Source: Xanthostigma xanthostigma
Taxonomy: Eukaryota > Arthropoda > Insecta > Raphidioptera > Raphidiidae
Reading direction: 5' to 3'
Length of the DNA: 64,000 nucleotides
Assembly (NCBI GenBank): GCA_963575645.1
Contig: OY754470.1
Span: 45,353,201-45,417,200, forward strand
Part shown: positions 52,831 through 63,541 of the stretch, piece by piece
Position numbering within the stretch: position 1 is the first letter of the stretch
Layout of the letters: each line of letters begins with the position of its first letter
Made by a program: the position numbers and the translations under genes
The notes under the pieces: model-generated
What the model saw: only the letters and a program-made list of their open reading frames with translations
Databases searched by the model: none
Told to the model about the DNA's origin: nothing

Positions 52831-53752
52831 AAATATATTACGCGCCACGAACCCAAAAGGCTCGGAAGTTAGATGCGAATGCGGGTTTGCGCTTGTACAG
52901 TCTGTTGAAAAACCCAAACTCGCAACTCAACAAAACTAAAATAACAATAACAACTTGACAATAGCGTACTCGACTGTACTTTAAAGCAGGAAAGCGACAA
53001 GTGACAAAGGCAATGATCAATCACGGCCAATCACCGACGAGCGCACGTTCCGCGCAGGTAGCTGGGAGGTGGTGGGAGTCATAACGGCTCTAAAATGTGC
53101 CTTTGCGACGCTGTGACTAACTTCCGACCCTTTTAGATCCATGGCGCGTATTATACACTAAAAATTGTGATCAAAGTAATTACGTAACAACTAGAACCTT
53201 AACGTTATTTCAAAACACCTGATGACTGCTTTTGACTTTTTAACGACTTGAATAGTACCGAACGAACATTCATTAAAAAGAAAAAGTGAACAAGTAAAAA
53301 ACAAAGCAAATTGGAACTAACGAAGCTGTAAGATGTTTTGATGATCTCCAAGTTAAAATAAAAAACCTTTTGTTTTCGACTGTATTGAATTCTAAAATTT
53401 CTACGAAAAGAACAAGATATATATTATACTGCAAACCATAAGACATCAAAAGATTCCAAACGAGGTATTTCAGATTCGCGAAAGCTTTTCTTTTTTATCG
53501 ATACATTGTAACGATTTAAAGAAATTCGAAGAACCAAATCAATTTTTAAACTTTCAAGCAATTTTCACTTTCAGGAATTGGAAGTAGCTTGACGAAATGG
53601 GAATATAATTATGATTTTTTTTTTATATCAACGTACTAGCTGCTGGGTATAACGTGTGTTTTTTTTTTGACTCATAATTAAAAAGCTGTTATCCCTCTCT
53701 GACAAATTACAAAATCCTGATTTTAACTCAATTGTGAGGTAATAATAATAGG
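52831..53752. other. Unannotated sequence
   Basis: No gene was recognised. Opposing frames at 52751-53020 carry no known domain. Confidence 0.4.
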
Positions 53753-53760
53753 GTTTCAAT

Positions 53761-53914
53761 CAGTGCCGTTTAGCTAAATCCATCAGTGCCCATGGCAATA
53801 TTTTGATTTCATATCTTTCAATTAAAACAATGATAATCGCATTGCCTGATTACGCCCTCCCGGGTTTGCGCCCCTGCCCTGGGCCCCATTTGCCAGGCAC
53901 TAATTACGGCGCTG
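53761..53914. mobile_element. Short hAT-type MITE, 154 bp
   Basis: The ends are CAGTGCCGTTTAGCT and, reversed, CAGCGCCGTAATTAG, with GTGCC and GGGCCC motifs inside. It is flanked by GTTTCAAT (53753-53760) and GTTTTAAT (53915-53922), an 8-bp duplication with one change. It has the minimal size for a hAT MITE. Confidence 0.8.
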
Positions 53915-53922
53915 GTTTTAAT

Positions 53923-55616
53923 TACAAACGATAAAAAACAAACGGCTTGCTACTTTACGAGAATGAAAACAGTTAATACAAATTGCATTCTAGATGCCAG
54001 ACAGTCAATTTTTTTAATATATATATTTGTCGTTAACCTCAATAAATTTCTAATTAAAAATAACTCAAAACTGATATCTTTCCAAATCCGTTTTTGTTAA
54101 AAGACGCGTTTGAAAGTGTGTAGATTACGAAATTTTAAATTAAAATTTATATTTTTTCAAGCAAAGAAGTTGTTTTTCAATAATCGATTGATAAACACTT
54201 TTAACTTTAAAAGCCACACTGCTCAAGCATAGACAAACACGACTAATACACTACAAACCTGCAACCTGCACGATCTTACGCACTAGACCAGCACAAACCA
54301 GCAACTGTTGGTGCAGATTTCGTGTAAGGCTGTCATTTTGCGGTTCCTACAGTATAAACTCTATATAGCGACACTCAAGGTAATGTGCACTTTGTGGCGT
54401 TAGTGAGAGTTGTCGGAGAGAAGAAATTATCAATTAATGTTTTTTTACTATAATAATATGTATTTACTCATAATATATAAAATTTACAACAGTCCTACAA
54501 ACATTCATACTAAACATATGAAAGATAATCCCAACAACGAATTTCTTAGAATCTTCGGTACGCATGATGCCGACAACAAGACAACAAAATAACAAACAAG
54601 TACTGTTTATAGTGAGTATTGTTGTCATTATTTAGAGTGGGTGTGTCGTTATTTAGAGTGTATCATTATATGAGCAACAAGGTAAACCAAATTAGAGCTA
54701 AGCAATTTCGACGTTTTAAGGAGTTTGCCGTTGACGTTAAATGGAGTTTTCAGTGCAAATTAATTAAAGAACACAACACATCACTAGCACAGTATAGATC
54801 GGTCCAGCAAGGCCAGACAGAAATTACAGGCGATCGAGTGGCAGTCGTTGCTGGTTGCAGGTGTAATGTGCGCTACTCCGTTAAATAACACGGGTGGCTT
54901 CGCTAACAGGCATTTCTGGTCCGTGTTGTTCTGTTTGCGCGCTCTTTAAAATGTTCTTCTATAAAATACTAGTCATTTGACATTACCAAAGTGCGGAGTT
55001 GCCCCAGACGCTCATACATTTAACGTTGTGTATTCTTTTTGGATATCGCATACAGCGCAGACAAATTACCGTTTTTGGATCGTTTTACAGCGAGAGTATA
55101 AATCGATTTTCGCTAGTTTCATTTGAAATGAAAAAGCTCAGTAAACAAATACAACTATACGGCCACTTTCAGAGTAATCACATTGTATTTGTAAAGTTGT
55201 AAAATGTAGCGATTTATGTGTGCTGGACATTAAAAACCTTTTAACATTTCTAGTGGCTGTCCGTTAGTGTAAGGTTATTTATACATATTTCCGGACCAAT
55301 CCAAAAGAAAACAAAACATAATGTAGCAACTATTTGTTACACTAACTCTTTCTCTCTCTCTCTCTCCAATGTACCTATAATACTGTCAAAGTTATTTTTT
55401 GCACGACCCCTACAAATAGTTGTTTTCACGCCTGTATAGTAATAGTAGTAGTAGTAAAATGACCTTTTTTTCACACTAGTGCGTAATGTGAAAACAAAAA
55501 TAATGTAATTTTATCAATCCAATAGTTAAATCTACTTCGGTAATAATTTGCGGAAGATAAAAATATTTTAGTTGTTACCAATGTCAGTGTTATCTATTCA
55601 ATTTTTGATAAAAAAA
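53923..55616. other. Unannotated; unrecognised short frames
   Basis: Plus-strand frames at 54410-54592, 54619-54888 and 54999-55202 have no known domain. A TC-rich microsatellite lies at about 55349-55366, and a short (GTA)n tract lies near 55440. No gene is called. Confidence 0.35.
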
Positions 55617-56640
55617 AAACCGGCCAAGTACGAGTCGGACTGGCGCACCGAGGGTTCCGTAGAAACTTATGGATCTGTAAATAGTTCGTCCATCACGGGA
55701 ATCGAGTCTCGAAGATTTTTTCCGCTTAGCTGTTGGAAAACTGTGGTCCTCATACATCAACAAACGTCGCGGTCAGTTTGCCAACTAAGCGTGTAATTGC
55801 AATGAGTTCATAATATGGACAACTGAACTGTAAGTGTATTGTACCTCGTGGCTGTATCTGATAGCCTAGTCGTCGTACCATGCTGTATGCGAGAGTTCTC
55901 ATATTGAGCCGCCGCAGCGGACGCTTGTTTTGTGATGTAACTACAAATTTACGGTTTCGTATTTTTTAACCGACTTCAAAAAAGGAGGAGGTTCGATGTT
56001 CGACTGTATATATTTTTTTATTTTTTTTTAATGTATGTTCACCGATTTCTCCGTCAATTATGGACCGATTTTTAAAATTTTTTTTTATTCGAAAGAGTGC
56101 ACTTCCGAGGTGGTCCCATCGGAACCAAGTCAGGATCTGATGGTGGAATCCGGGGAAATCGAGGGAAACTCTCAAATTTCAAAGGCACGCATACTTGGCC
56201 TACCCATTGCAATACTTTATCTAACACTAAAAAGAGAAAAATAAAATATTTTTAACAAAAAAAATTGAACCGACTTCAAAAAATATGCACTAAAGAGTAA
56301 AAAATAATAATTATTGTTATTTTTGGAGTCGGTGTCAGCCAAAATGAAATCTATTCCGAGAACTATAGCCATGTAAGATTTAAATTGCTACTTTCGAATT
56401 CCGATGTGACACCGACTCCAAAAATAACAATAATTATTATTTTTTACTTTTTAGTGCATATTTTATTCGTTCACTTGTGCTATAAGGCATTTCTTTTTGC
56501 CAAATTTCATAATTCTAGGTCAACGGGAAGTACCCTATAGGTTTTGATTCTCAAAAGTCTTGGTAGACAGACCGACAAACGGACAACAAAGTGATCCTAT
56601 AAGGATTCCTTTTTTCTTTTTGAGGTACGGAACCCTAAAA
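55617..56640 (+). repeat. CGGCCAAGTACGAGTCGG repeat split by a 0.5-kb insertion
   Basis: It starts CCGGCCAAGTACGAGTCGG and ends TTGAGGTACGGAACCCTAAA. It has the same order as 46893-47340, but the ACGGTTTCG...TTTT|...TTCACTTGTGCTATAAGGC junction is interrupted by 55966-56471. It includes GACAGACCGACAAACGGACA, which is missing from the 46893 copy. No coding sequence. Confidence 0.82.
55966..56471 (+). mobile_element. Nested AACCGACTTCAAAAAAGGAG element with terminal hairpin
   Basis: It begins AACCGACTTCAAAAAAGGAG, with GAGGTTCGATGTTCGACTG following, a repeat very common in Lepidoptera. AACCGACTTCAAAAAATATG recurs at about 56270. From there, 56284-56337 and 56406-56460 are near-perfect complements of about 55 bp (TGCACTAAAGAGTAAAAAAT against ATTTTTTACTTTTTAGTGCA). 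The frames at 55966-56244 are shadows. Confidence 0.75.
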
Positions 56641-56942
56641 ACGAGATAAGCGATTGCGTGGTTAATTTGTTGACATGTCAGGTTTTGTTGAACACTCCGT
56701 AAGCTGTCAATGTATTCAATAAATTTCTCAATGTTGCTGCTTGTCTTATTTGTCAGAACGTCTGAACGGAAGATCATTCGACAAAGTTTGAATTCTTTTG
56801 ATCAAGAAACAACACTTTGATTGAGTGAAGTATGTTTTTGTTATGTTTAATATATTATGTGTATCAATTTTTTTTTTTACATTTCCCTACTTTATTGTAT
56901 TACTTGTCGTTCAGTAAAAATTTAAGAGACATCATGAAAGAC
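56641..56942. other. Unannotated sequence
   Basis: No feature was recognised left of the TA element. Confidence 0.4.
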
Positions 56943-56944
56943 TA

Positions 56945-57465
56945 CTGTTGGATTTTTAAAAGAAGACCGGTCTATGGAATGTAGTTCTATGACCTTATTG
57001 CAGAAGAGCGCACATGTATTTTATATTAGTAAAAGGTAATGATCCTGGAACCGCTTCTATGCAATAAGGGAGTCCAGTCGACCAAACGTGTCGCAATTGT
57101 CGTATCGCGATAATTGTACTATTGCCATAGCTGTACGACTACACAGCGACACTTGCTAACAGTACAAAAAAATCATACACCAGACAGTACATAGGTGTGC
57201 GTTCACGGACTAAGTTGAGGGGTGTTGTCTGAATATCATCAAAATGGAAAATAAAAAGGGAAAAACAGTTAGAAGTGGCGCTAGGGAGGTCATAGCGAAT
57301 GTAATTAAAATGTGCGAGTTAGAGGCTCAAAATAATGCCTTAAAATTTAAAACTATACATTGTTTGCATGCCTTGCTATGCGCCGCCTATGAATTCCGAT
57401 AATTTGGGAACACATCAACGACTTCTTGCCCTTTCCCCACCGGTCTTCTTTCGCCGATCGCACAG
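56945..57465 (+). mobile_element. 521-bp TA-flanked element, copy B
   Basis: It starts CTGTTGGATTTTTAAAAGAA after TA (56943-56944) and ends TTCTTTCGCCGATCGCACAG before TA (57466-57467). It is inverted relative to copy A at 43644-44164 and the same length. The two copies differ at scattered positions only. Both retain the 52-codon frame. TA duplication and inverted AAAGAAGACCGGT ends suggest Tc1/mariner-type movement. Confidence 0.82.
57244..57402 (+). CDS. 52-codon conserved frame in TA element copy B
   Basis: ATG at 57244, TAA at 57400-57402. Product MENKKGKTVRSGAREVI...KMCELEAQNNALKF...HALLCAAYEFR, two residues different from copy A. It is Lys/Arg-rich at the N-terminus, with an amphipathic-looking helix at about 15-35 and a Cys/His/Ala segment at 40-48 (CLHALLCAAYE). 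No catalytic DDE residues could fit in this length. Context says transposon-borne; the helix-turn-helix interpretation is inference. Confidence 0.5.
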   Translation: MENKKGKTVRSGAREVIANVIKMCELEAQNNALKFKTIHCLHALLCAAYEFR

Positions 57466-57467
57466 TA

Positions 57468-58170
57468 CAGGCGAACATCTTCCGTACATGAATGGATTTT
57501 TAAATCTCGTACACCCTTTTATCTCGTAGAGGAAGGGTTTCTGCAAAAAAGTTTAAGAGAGTCGAGGAGAAGAACATTGATGTACTTTTGCATGAGGTGC
57601 CTCCGAGATATTCATTTTTTTAAATTGAACCCCATATTTTTTATCTCGGATTATTGTTTTTTAGGTTTTTTAGGAATCGATTCAGCTTGACTATTTCTAT
57701 AAGTCCTGTTAATATAAAACGGGCCAAAAGTCGTTTAGTGCCTTAAAAAGTTGCATATTTGCAGAACGCATGAAAACATGGAACGATTTACGATATTTGG
57801 AAAAATCAGTAGATTTTCCCGATATTCTTAATAATGACGTGTCTTATAGAAAAAAGTACGCTGAATCGATTAGGCCTAAGCACAAAGTCGTATCTCGATT
57901 AGTTTAGACGCTATGACGGTTTAAAGTGAATAAAAACTTAACCAGTTAAAATTGGCTATATATCCGAAACTGCTAGATACATGGTTGCGGACGGTCGGAA
58001 TCGATTCAGAATGACTTTTTCTATAAGTATGTACCTACAATATCAATCGAAACTGAGCGAACTTATTTTTCAAAAATTTTCCAATTTTGATAGAAGGGTC
58101 CTCTTCTTACTTTTCCCGTTTTTAGAAAAACCCAGAAATCTGTGACATATTGTTTATATATTATATATTA
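57468..58170. other. Unannotated sequence
   Basis: No feature was recognised. Confidence 0.4.
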
Positions 58171-58760
58171 CTAGCCGCTACCCGCGGCTACGCCCGCGAT
58201 TGAGATGGAAATCGACTTTTGACATGCATATCAGGGGTTGAGGTATTGCACATATTTTGACAAACAATTTTCTTATTTTTCGTAAAAAATTTTTATTTTT
58301 TTTTAATAAAAAGTATCCTATGTTACTTCTAATACCTTCAAGAGTGTATGTGCAAAGTTTCATGATGATCGGTTAAGTAGTTTTTGCGTGAAAGCGTAAC
58401 AAACAAACTTACATTCGCATTTATAATATTTCGTTTTCATAAAATTTGTAAGTCCGGTCCTGTCGGGCCGATTTTAATGAAATTTTAATAGCACATTTTA
58501 ATCATTACTAAAGGGTTAAATTTCAATTTTGAAACGATTCGGAGAAATTTTTCGGTATTTTTGGGCCCAAAAAATGTTTTCAACCCTTTCTTATTTTTAT
58601 TAATAATAATAATAAATTTTTATTTTTTTTTAATAAAAAGTATCCTATGTTACTTCTAATACCTTCAAGAGTGTATGTGCAAAGTTTCATGATGATCGGT
58701 TAAGTAGTTTTTGCGTGAAAGCGTAACAAACAAACTTACATTCGCATTTATAATATTAAT
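58171..58760 (-). mobile_element. Helitron-like element with internal duplication and family G insert
   Basis: On the minus strand it ends GGGCGTAGCCGCGGGTAGCG, G, CTAG (58171-58174), with a GCCGCGGGTAGCGG stem-like motif near the end. Its 5' region is AATATTATAAATGCGAATGT, then GTTACGCTTTCACGC. The 144 bp at 58287-58430 recur without visible change at 58614-58757, with a family G segment (58431-58590) and an (ATA)n tract between them. No coding sequence. Confidence 0.75.
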
Positions 58761-59770
58761 ATAAATAATATGATATGATTACTATTTCAAAACTAATCGA
58801 CAAAACTGTTATAATGAATAATTTTACTGAGTTTTCAGAAAGTTTTTTTTTTGCTTTTGTACAGTACTTTTGATTTGAACTAATATATCAAGAAGGTCAT
58901 GAAACACTTGTGTTTTAAAAAAACATAACTTAAATTATCTAATACCGTCATAAACAAACAAATTGATGCTTACATAGTAATCACTGATTTGGTGTTTGTA
59001 TACAACGATGTATAAATATAACGAATTTTCAAAAGTGGGAAGTTGTTTTCGGAAACTTTACTTTAGTTATTCCTTTTGGTGTTTAACGAATTGGATATAA
59101 TGAATATCGCTTTTGGTGAATGGAAATTATGTGTCAAAAGATTTCTTTAATCAGAGCTCTTTTATTTCTTTTTCATCCTTCCTCAGACGTAATATTAAAC
59201 GAAGCATATTTTTAAAATTTATTTTTAAACTTTATTTCTTAATCTGCTTGTGTTTTGACCTTTAAGTATATTCAAAATGACAAATAGTTAAAATGAAAAT
59301 TAAAAAAAAATATATATTTCTTATATCATAATTTTTTTAACTATAGTCGTATTTGGCAATCTCCTAAATTGTCAAGCGTCTATATTTTTTTGCCTGTCTA
59401 TACATCTCGTCTTGGCCCATAGTATCGCACGCGTTAAAAGAAACTTAAAGGCTCATCCACACTATGTCGCCGTTAACAAAACCAACTGGCAAAGGGAGAT
59501 TTACACCACTGAAGCCGCGTGTGGTCAGTAATGGCACGTCCCATCTCTTTGTTTCGATCGACTTTTTTTAAACACACGTGAATCACGTTGGCGCATCCTC
59601 ACCGTTTTTGGCTTTGCCAAATGGCCTTGCCAATTACTAATATATAAAGCAGCATAATATAGATGCGCTCTCTATAACTGAAATAGTGAAAATGTCACTA
59701 TTTGAAATAGTGACTTCTGATTCACTTCCGGAATAGTGAATTCAGGTGAAATTTAACGGTGATTTATATT
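58761..59770. other. Unannotated AT-rich sequence
   Basis: AAAGGCTCATCCACACTATG after TTAA at 59452 faintly resembles the family P terminus. No gene was recognised. Confidence 0.4.
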
Positions 59771-59888
59771 ATTAGTGAATTTTTATATTTGCTTATATAA
59801 TTAGTCAATTTTTATATATTCACTTATATAATTAGTGAATTTTTATATTCACTTATGTGATTAGTGAATTTTTATATTCACTAATTCA
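59771..59888 (+). repeat. Tandem ATTAGTGAATTTTTATATTC minisatellite
   Basis: Four units start at 59771, 59800, 59831 and 59860, with a period of 29-31 bp. Each is ATTAGTGAATTTTTATA followed by TTCACTTATATA-like sequence. GTGAAT and ATTCAC make each unit partly self-complementary. Confidence 0.8.
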
Positions 59889-61378
59889 TATTGTGAGTAT
59901 TCTCTAATGCTGCGTGGTACGATTCTAGCATTGACAAATAGTGAATATGCACTTGTACATAATTAGTAAAAAATCTGCACTGATTCATGTTTAGAGAGCG
60001 TCTTATACCTTCACGCGAACGAAATGTGCAGAAATAAACTAATATATTCTTTGAGTTGAGGAGGTACACTTACGTGTATTAAATATAATTTCAATCGCAT
60101 TAAAGCTTCAACATTAAATTAGAACAGGCACACAGAGAAAAACGGGACAAAACCGGAAAATGTTCAATAGTTGATATCGTGCAAAATACCCAAAGAAATC
60201 CTTAAAAAATGTAACTTATAGGAAAACTTATTTGTAGTAATGTAAGGTACTTATTGAATTGTATTTATGATTTATATAACCAAAGAAATAGCTTTAAAAT
60301 ATGGACCGCTTTTTAAAGAAAAACGAAATTTTGTTGTAAAAATGTCGCCGTAATTCTCAAGTCTTAATTTTTCAAGACAATAACTCCAATAAGATTTTTT
60401 ATAGTCCAAGCTTTGACCGTAAAAAACTTTATTATTGAATTTAATAGATAATACAATGGAACACCAAATCGGTGGTAGACTAATTTTTTTTATCTGAAAC
60501 ATCTATAGGCGCGTTCGGCAGCAAAACCGTATGTCCCCTCTACGTCACCGCTCTCTACTTTCTTGTGCGCGCACGCATATAGTGTACACTCGTTGCTTCT
60601 GTGGATGAGCTGTCACAACTCACACAGAGAAGCTGCGTACTGCGTGTGCGACTAGAGTATGCGTGTGTACACACTTTGAGTCGTGTTCGAGATACTGTAA
60701 AAACATTTTTGAGCTGTCGTACGACGCCTGATGTGAAACATAAATTTAAGCGAAATTCTAGTAAGTAACTAAATTTCGCCCTGTAACTGAACTGTAACGA
60801 AATTTCGTCCTGTAACGAACGAGACACAGTAAGGCGCTAACAGATGTTTCACATAAAAAATGACTCAATAATAAAATTTTGAACATTTTGTTCAGTGCAC
60901 TTTTGTGCTGTCGGTGTTTGGACTATTAGTTTTCACAATCGATTTTATTTTACGGTTTTTTTCCACGGTTCAAACTTCTAACAAAACTTTCCTAATAAGT
61001 TCATACCACATTATTGGAGCTTTTTTTCGTCAGTCTTTAAAAATAAAGTTTTCTCGTTCAATTTAAGAACGTGTAAGCGCTAGCAAAATTGCCGTCAAAT
61101 CTCAGACAACAATACAAATTCAGAACGGATTTGAGCTGTCTATTGAGCTATAAATAATATCACCTTTATTTTGTATTTTGAATTGTTGGGAAACCAGTAT
61201 TTCACAGTATTATAGAAACTAAAGCAGCGTGTACACTAACCACGCGAGCGATTGCATATTTTCAATTGGTTATGCATTGAAACTTTTTTTAATCGAGGTG
61301 AGAATAGTTCGTTTAACGAAACAATCGAAAACAATACCGTCAGGAGTGGAGGAACTAGTTTATTCCAAGAGAAAATAC
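59889..61378. other. Unannotated; one GC-richer patch
   Basis: The patch at 60500-60680 is GC- and CpG-richer than its surroundings (GTGCGCGCACGCATATAGTG). ATGTGAAACAT (about 60731) and ATGTTTCACAT (about 60843) form an 11-bp inverted pair. The minus-strand frames at 60272-60502 and 60555-60827 have no known domain. No gene is called. Confidence 0.35.
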
Positions 61379-61475
61379 GCAAAACTAGTTTTGCTCATTT
61401 TATAACACTCAATACCCGTTTAAATGTATGATTTCGGGTTTGGGAAATATTCGTTGGTCAAAACTAGTTTTGCGC
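61379..61475. repeat. Two copies of the palindrome CAAAACTAGTTTTG
   Basis: GCAAAACTAGTTTTGC at 61379-61394 and CAAAACTAGTTTTG at 61459-61472, 80 bp apart, each followed by GC and CATTT. They lie within two loose repeats that also contain GGGTTTGGG/GGGTAT motifs. They could be unit motifs of a decayed tandem repeat. Confidence 0.6.
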
Positions 61476-61981
61476 ATTTATTTCGGTCATTGACCGAATT
61501 CGGGTATAGACCGTAACGTATATAACATTTCATATGTGCATTTATTGGCTATTTTCCTGTTAATCTTTACCATCATAGTTTACGATATACCTGTTATTTT
61601 TTCGAAATTTATCTTTAATTTTTAACCCGATTAAAAAAAAATTAATTGATTTCGTCGTCCCTAGTGTAAATCCCGTGCAGGAAGACATAGTAGGTGTTAG
61701 AAAAAGGAATATAATATGTTCGAGAGTTAATATCTAGAGCATACGAGTTCGTATCTCTTAAAGCCGGTTTATGTATTATTTCAAACAAACAAATAAGAAG
61801 TAAAGAAGCAAAGCACGTTCTCCACAGCAGACGCTGTACACTACATTCTACATTCCTGCACTTCAGACAATCTTTATGCCGTCTGGATGCTAATCGGGCA
61901 ATCCAATCACGAACTATATTCCTCCTTATTCTTTTTTAAAAATTCGGCAATATTTTAAACCTTACAAAAATAGAAAAAAAA
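61476..61981. other. Unannotated sequence
   Basis: No feature was recognised before the family D copy. Confidence 0.4.
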
Positions 61982-62953
61982 TTGGTTGTCTGTAAAGTCG
62001 GTTTACGGACGATAGTTTTACGTGATAACGTATTCCGTAATACATAACCTAAATTTATATAATAATTATAATAATTCGAATCTATGATATTGCATCTTTC
62101 GCTTCAAATTTAGGTAAATTTTATTAAGTAGAAAAATAAAACACTATAAAAAGTACACTATTATTATATAAAAAACAACTATGGCATGTATCTCTTTTGC
62201 GCATGCGCCGATTTTCCCCAAAAAATTTACAAAAATTTCTAGTAAAAATAGATAGAGTAAAAACCGTTTTAAAAACTATATTATTATTATATAAAACATC
62301 ATTATAAGAGATATATTCTTTTACGCATGCGCCGATGTTCCCCAAAAACAATAGGCCACTTCATATTTGCATATCAAACATCCTCCCAAAATTTGGTTTC
62401 AATCCGCTTATCCTTGGTGTCGGAATGATAAGAAATGTCAAAAGTGACGTTTGCAACTGTCAAAGTATTATGTTCTAATAATAATTAGTTATTCCAATAG
62501 TTAACTTAGAAGGCGTTGCATTTCACAAAATACTAATGTCAAAAAATTGAATTAAATATTAGAAATGCAGCCGTTTTCATGTTAAGACAAGACATACGTT
62601 ATTTTCTAATTTCCATGTACGGCAAACAAAGACGACCGACCGCGTCGCGTCATGCATTAGACAACATTGCATGTATACAGCTATTTTTCTATATAAATTT
62701 GTATAAAAAAAACTGTTTAGGCAAATTCTGTTATACGAAATCTATGTAAAATGTTCTCCTCTTTCGTTTAAGACTGGTTTCAAACCGATCTGATTTAAAT
62801 TGAGCGAGAAATTAGCAAAAAGCACGCACAGGGTCAGGCGGAACGTTACGCGTTAGGAACGTTACGTTACACTTTTTCGTGCATGCAGTCGGTGTTTTAT
62901 CAATTTATAAGATTGGTGATTCATCAATTTATAAGACGTTATCACGTCAAAAA
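61982..62953 (+). mobile_element. Family D element, full-length copy 2
   Basis: It is nearly identical to 7117-8116 over its whole length, including both family-F-like inserts and the ATGATAAGAAATGTCAAAAG block. It differs by scattered substitutions, small indels and a shorter GTTACG/GTTAGGAAC cluster before the right end. It begins TTGGTTGTCTGTAAAGTCGG and ends ACGTTATCACGTCAAAA. The minus-strand frame 62124-62351 is not a gene, although the same frame exists in copy 1 at 7259-7486. Confidence 0.78.
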
Positions 62954-63013
62954 AACAGTCGCAGTGCCAAACCGTCCCGAAGTAATAGTAGAGAAAGTCG
63001 CCAAATATGGGAT

Positions 63014-63494
63014 ACTTTTAACATTCCAACCCACAAGTAGGGAATGATGAGTTTAGGTCAAAAATCACTTAACAATATCTTTTCGTTTAGAGGTCTCCGA
63101 ATCCAAAAAACATATTTTTGGAAAAACTCTGTGCGTCTGTTAGTCTGTGAACATGATACGGGTCAAACGGATAAGCGGATTGAAACCAAATTTTTGTAGG
63201 ATGTTTGGAATGCAAATTTGAAGAGCCCTTTTGTTTTTGGGGAAAATCGGTGAATGCGCAGAAGAGATTTATGCTATAACGGTGTTTTTTATATAATAAT
63301 GGTATACTTTTTATAACGGCTTATTATTCTGTTGATTTTTTCAAGAAAGTTTCGTTAAATTTTTTTGTCTAAACTTTAGTTTCGGAAATATTTTGAATAT
63401 AAAAAATCAGTCGCTCTTTTGTTTTATGGATCTGTCAGAAATAAACTAGTTTGACATGCTTTGATTAATTTGTACATGACGTGGAACATATTAT
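63014..63494 (+). mobile_element. Family F, full-length copy
   Basis: It runs from ATTCCAACCCACAAGTAGGG through the GAACATGATACGGGTCAAAC block and a mutated CATGCGC block (GGTGAATGCGCAGAAGAG) to ACATGACGTGGAACATATTA. It lies 60 bp after a family D copy that itself contains F-like segments. Non-coding. Confidence 0.75.
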
Positions 63495-63541
63495 GTAGAG
63501 ATAACCATGTCAAAGAATAGCAAATATCAGAATATTTAATT

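Noticed and set aside
54619-54888. 89-codon frame as a small gene
   Set aside because: There is no recognisable domain, signal peptide or conserved context.
60555-60827. CpG-richer patch as a promoter with a downstream gene
   Set aside because: No TATA/Inr arrangement tied to a credible coding sequence could be found.
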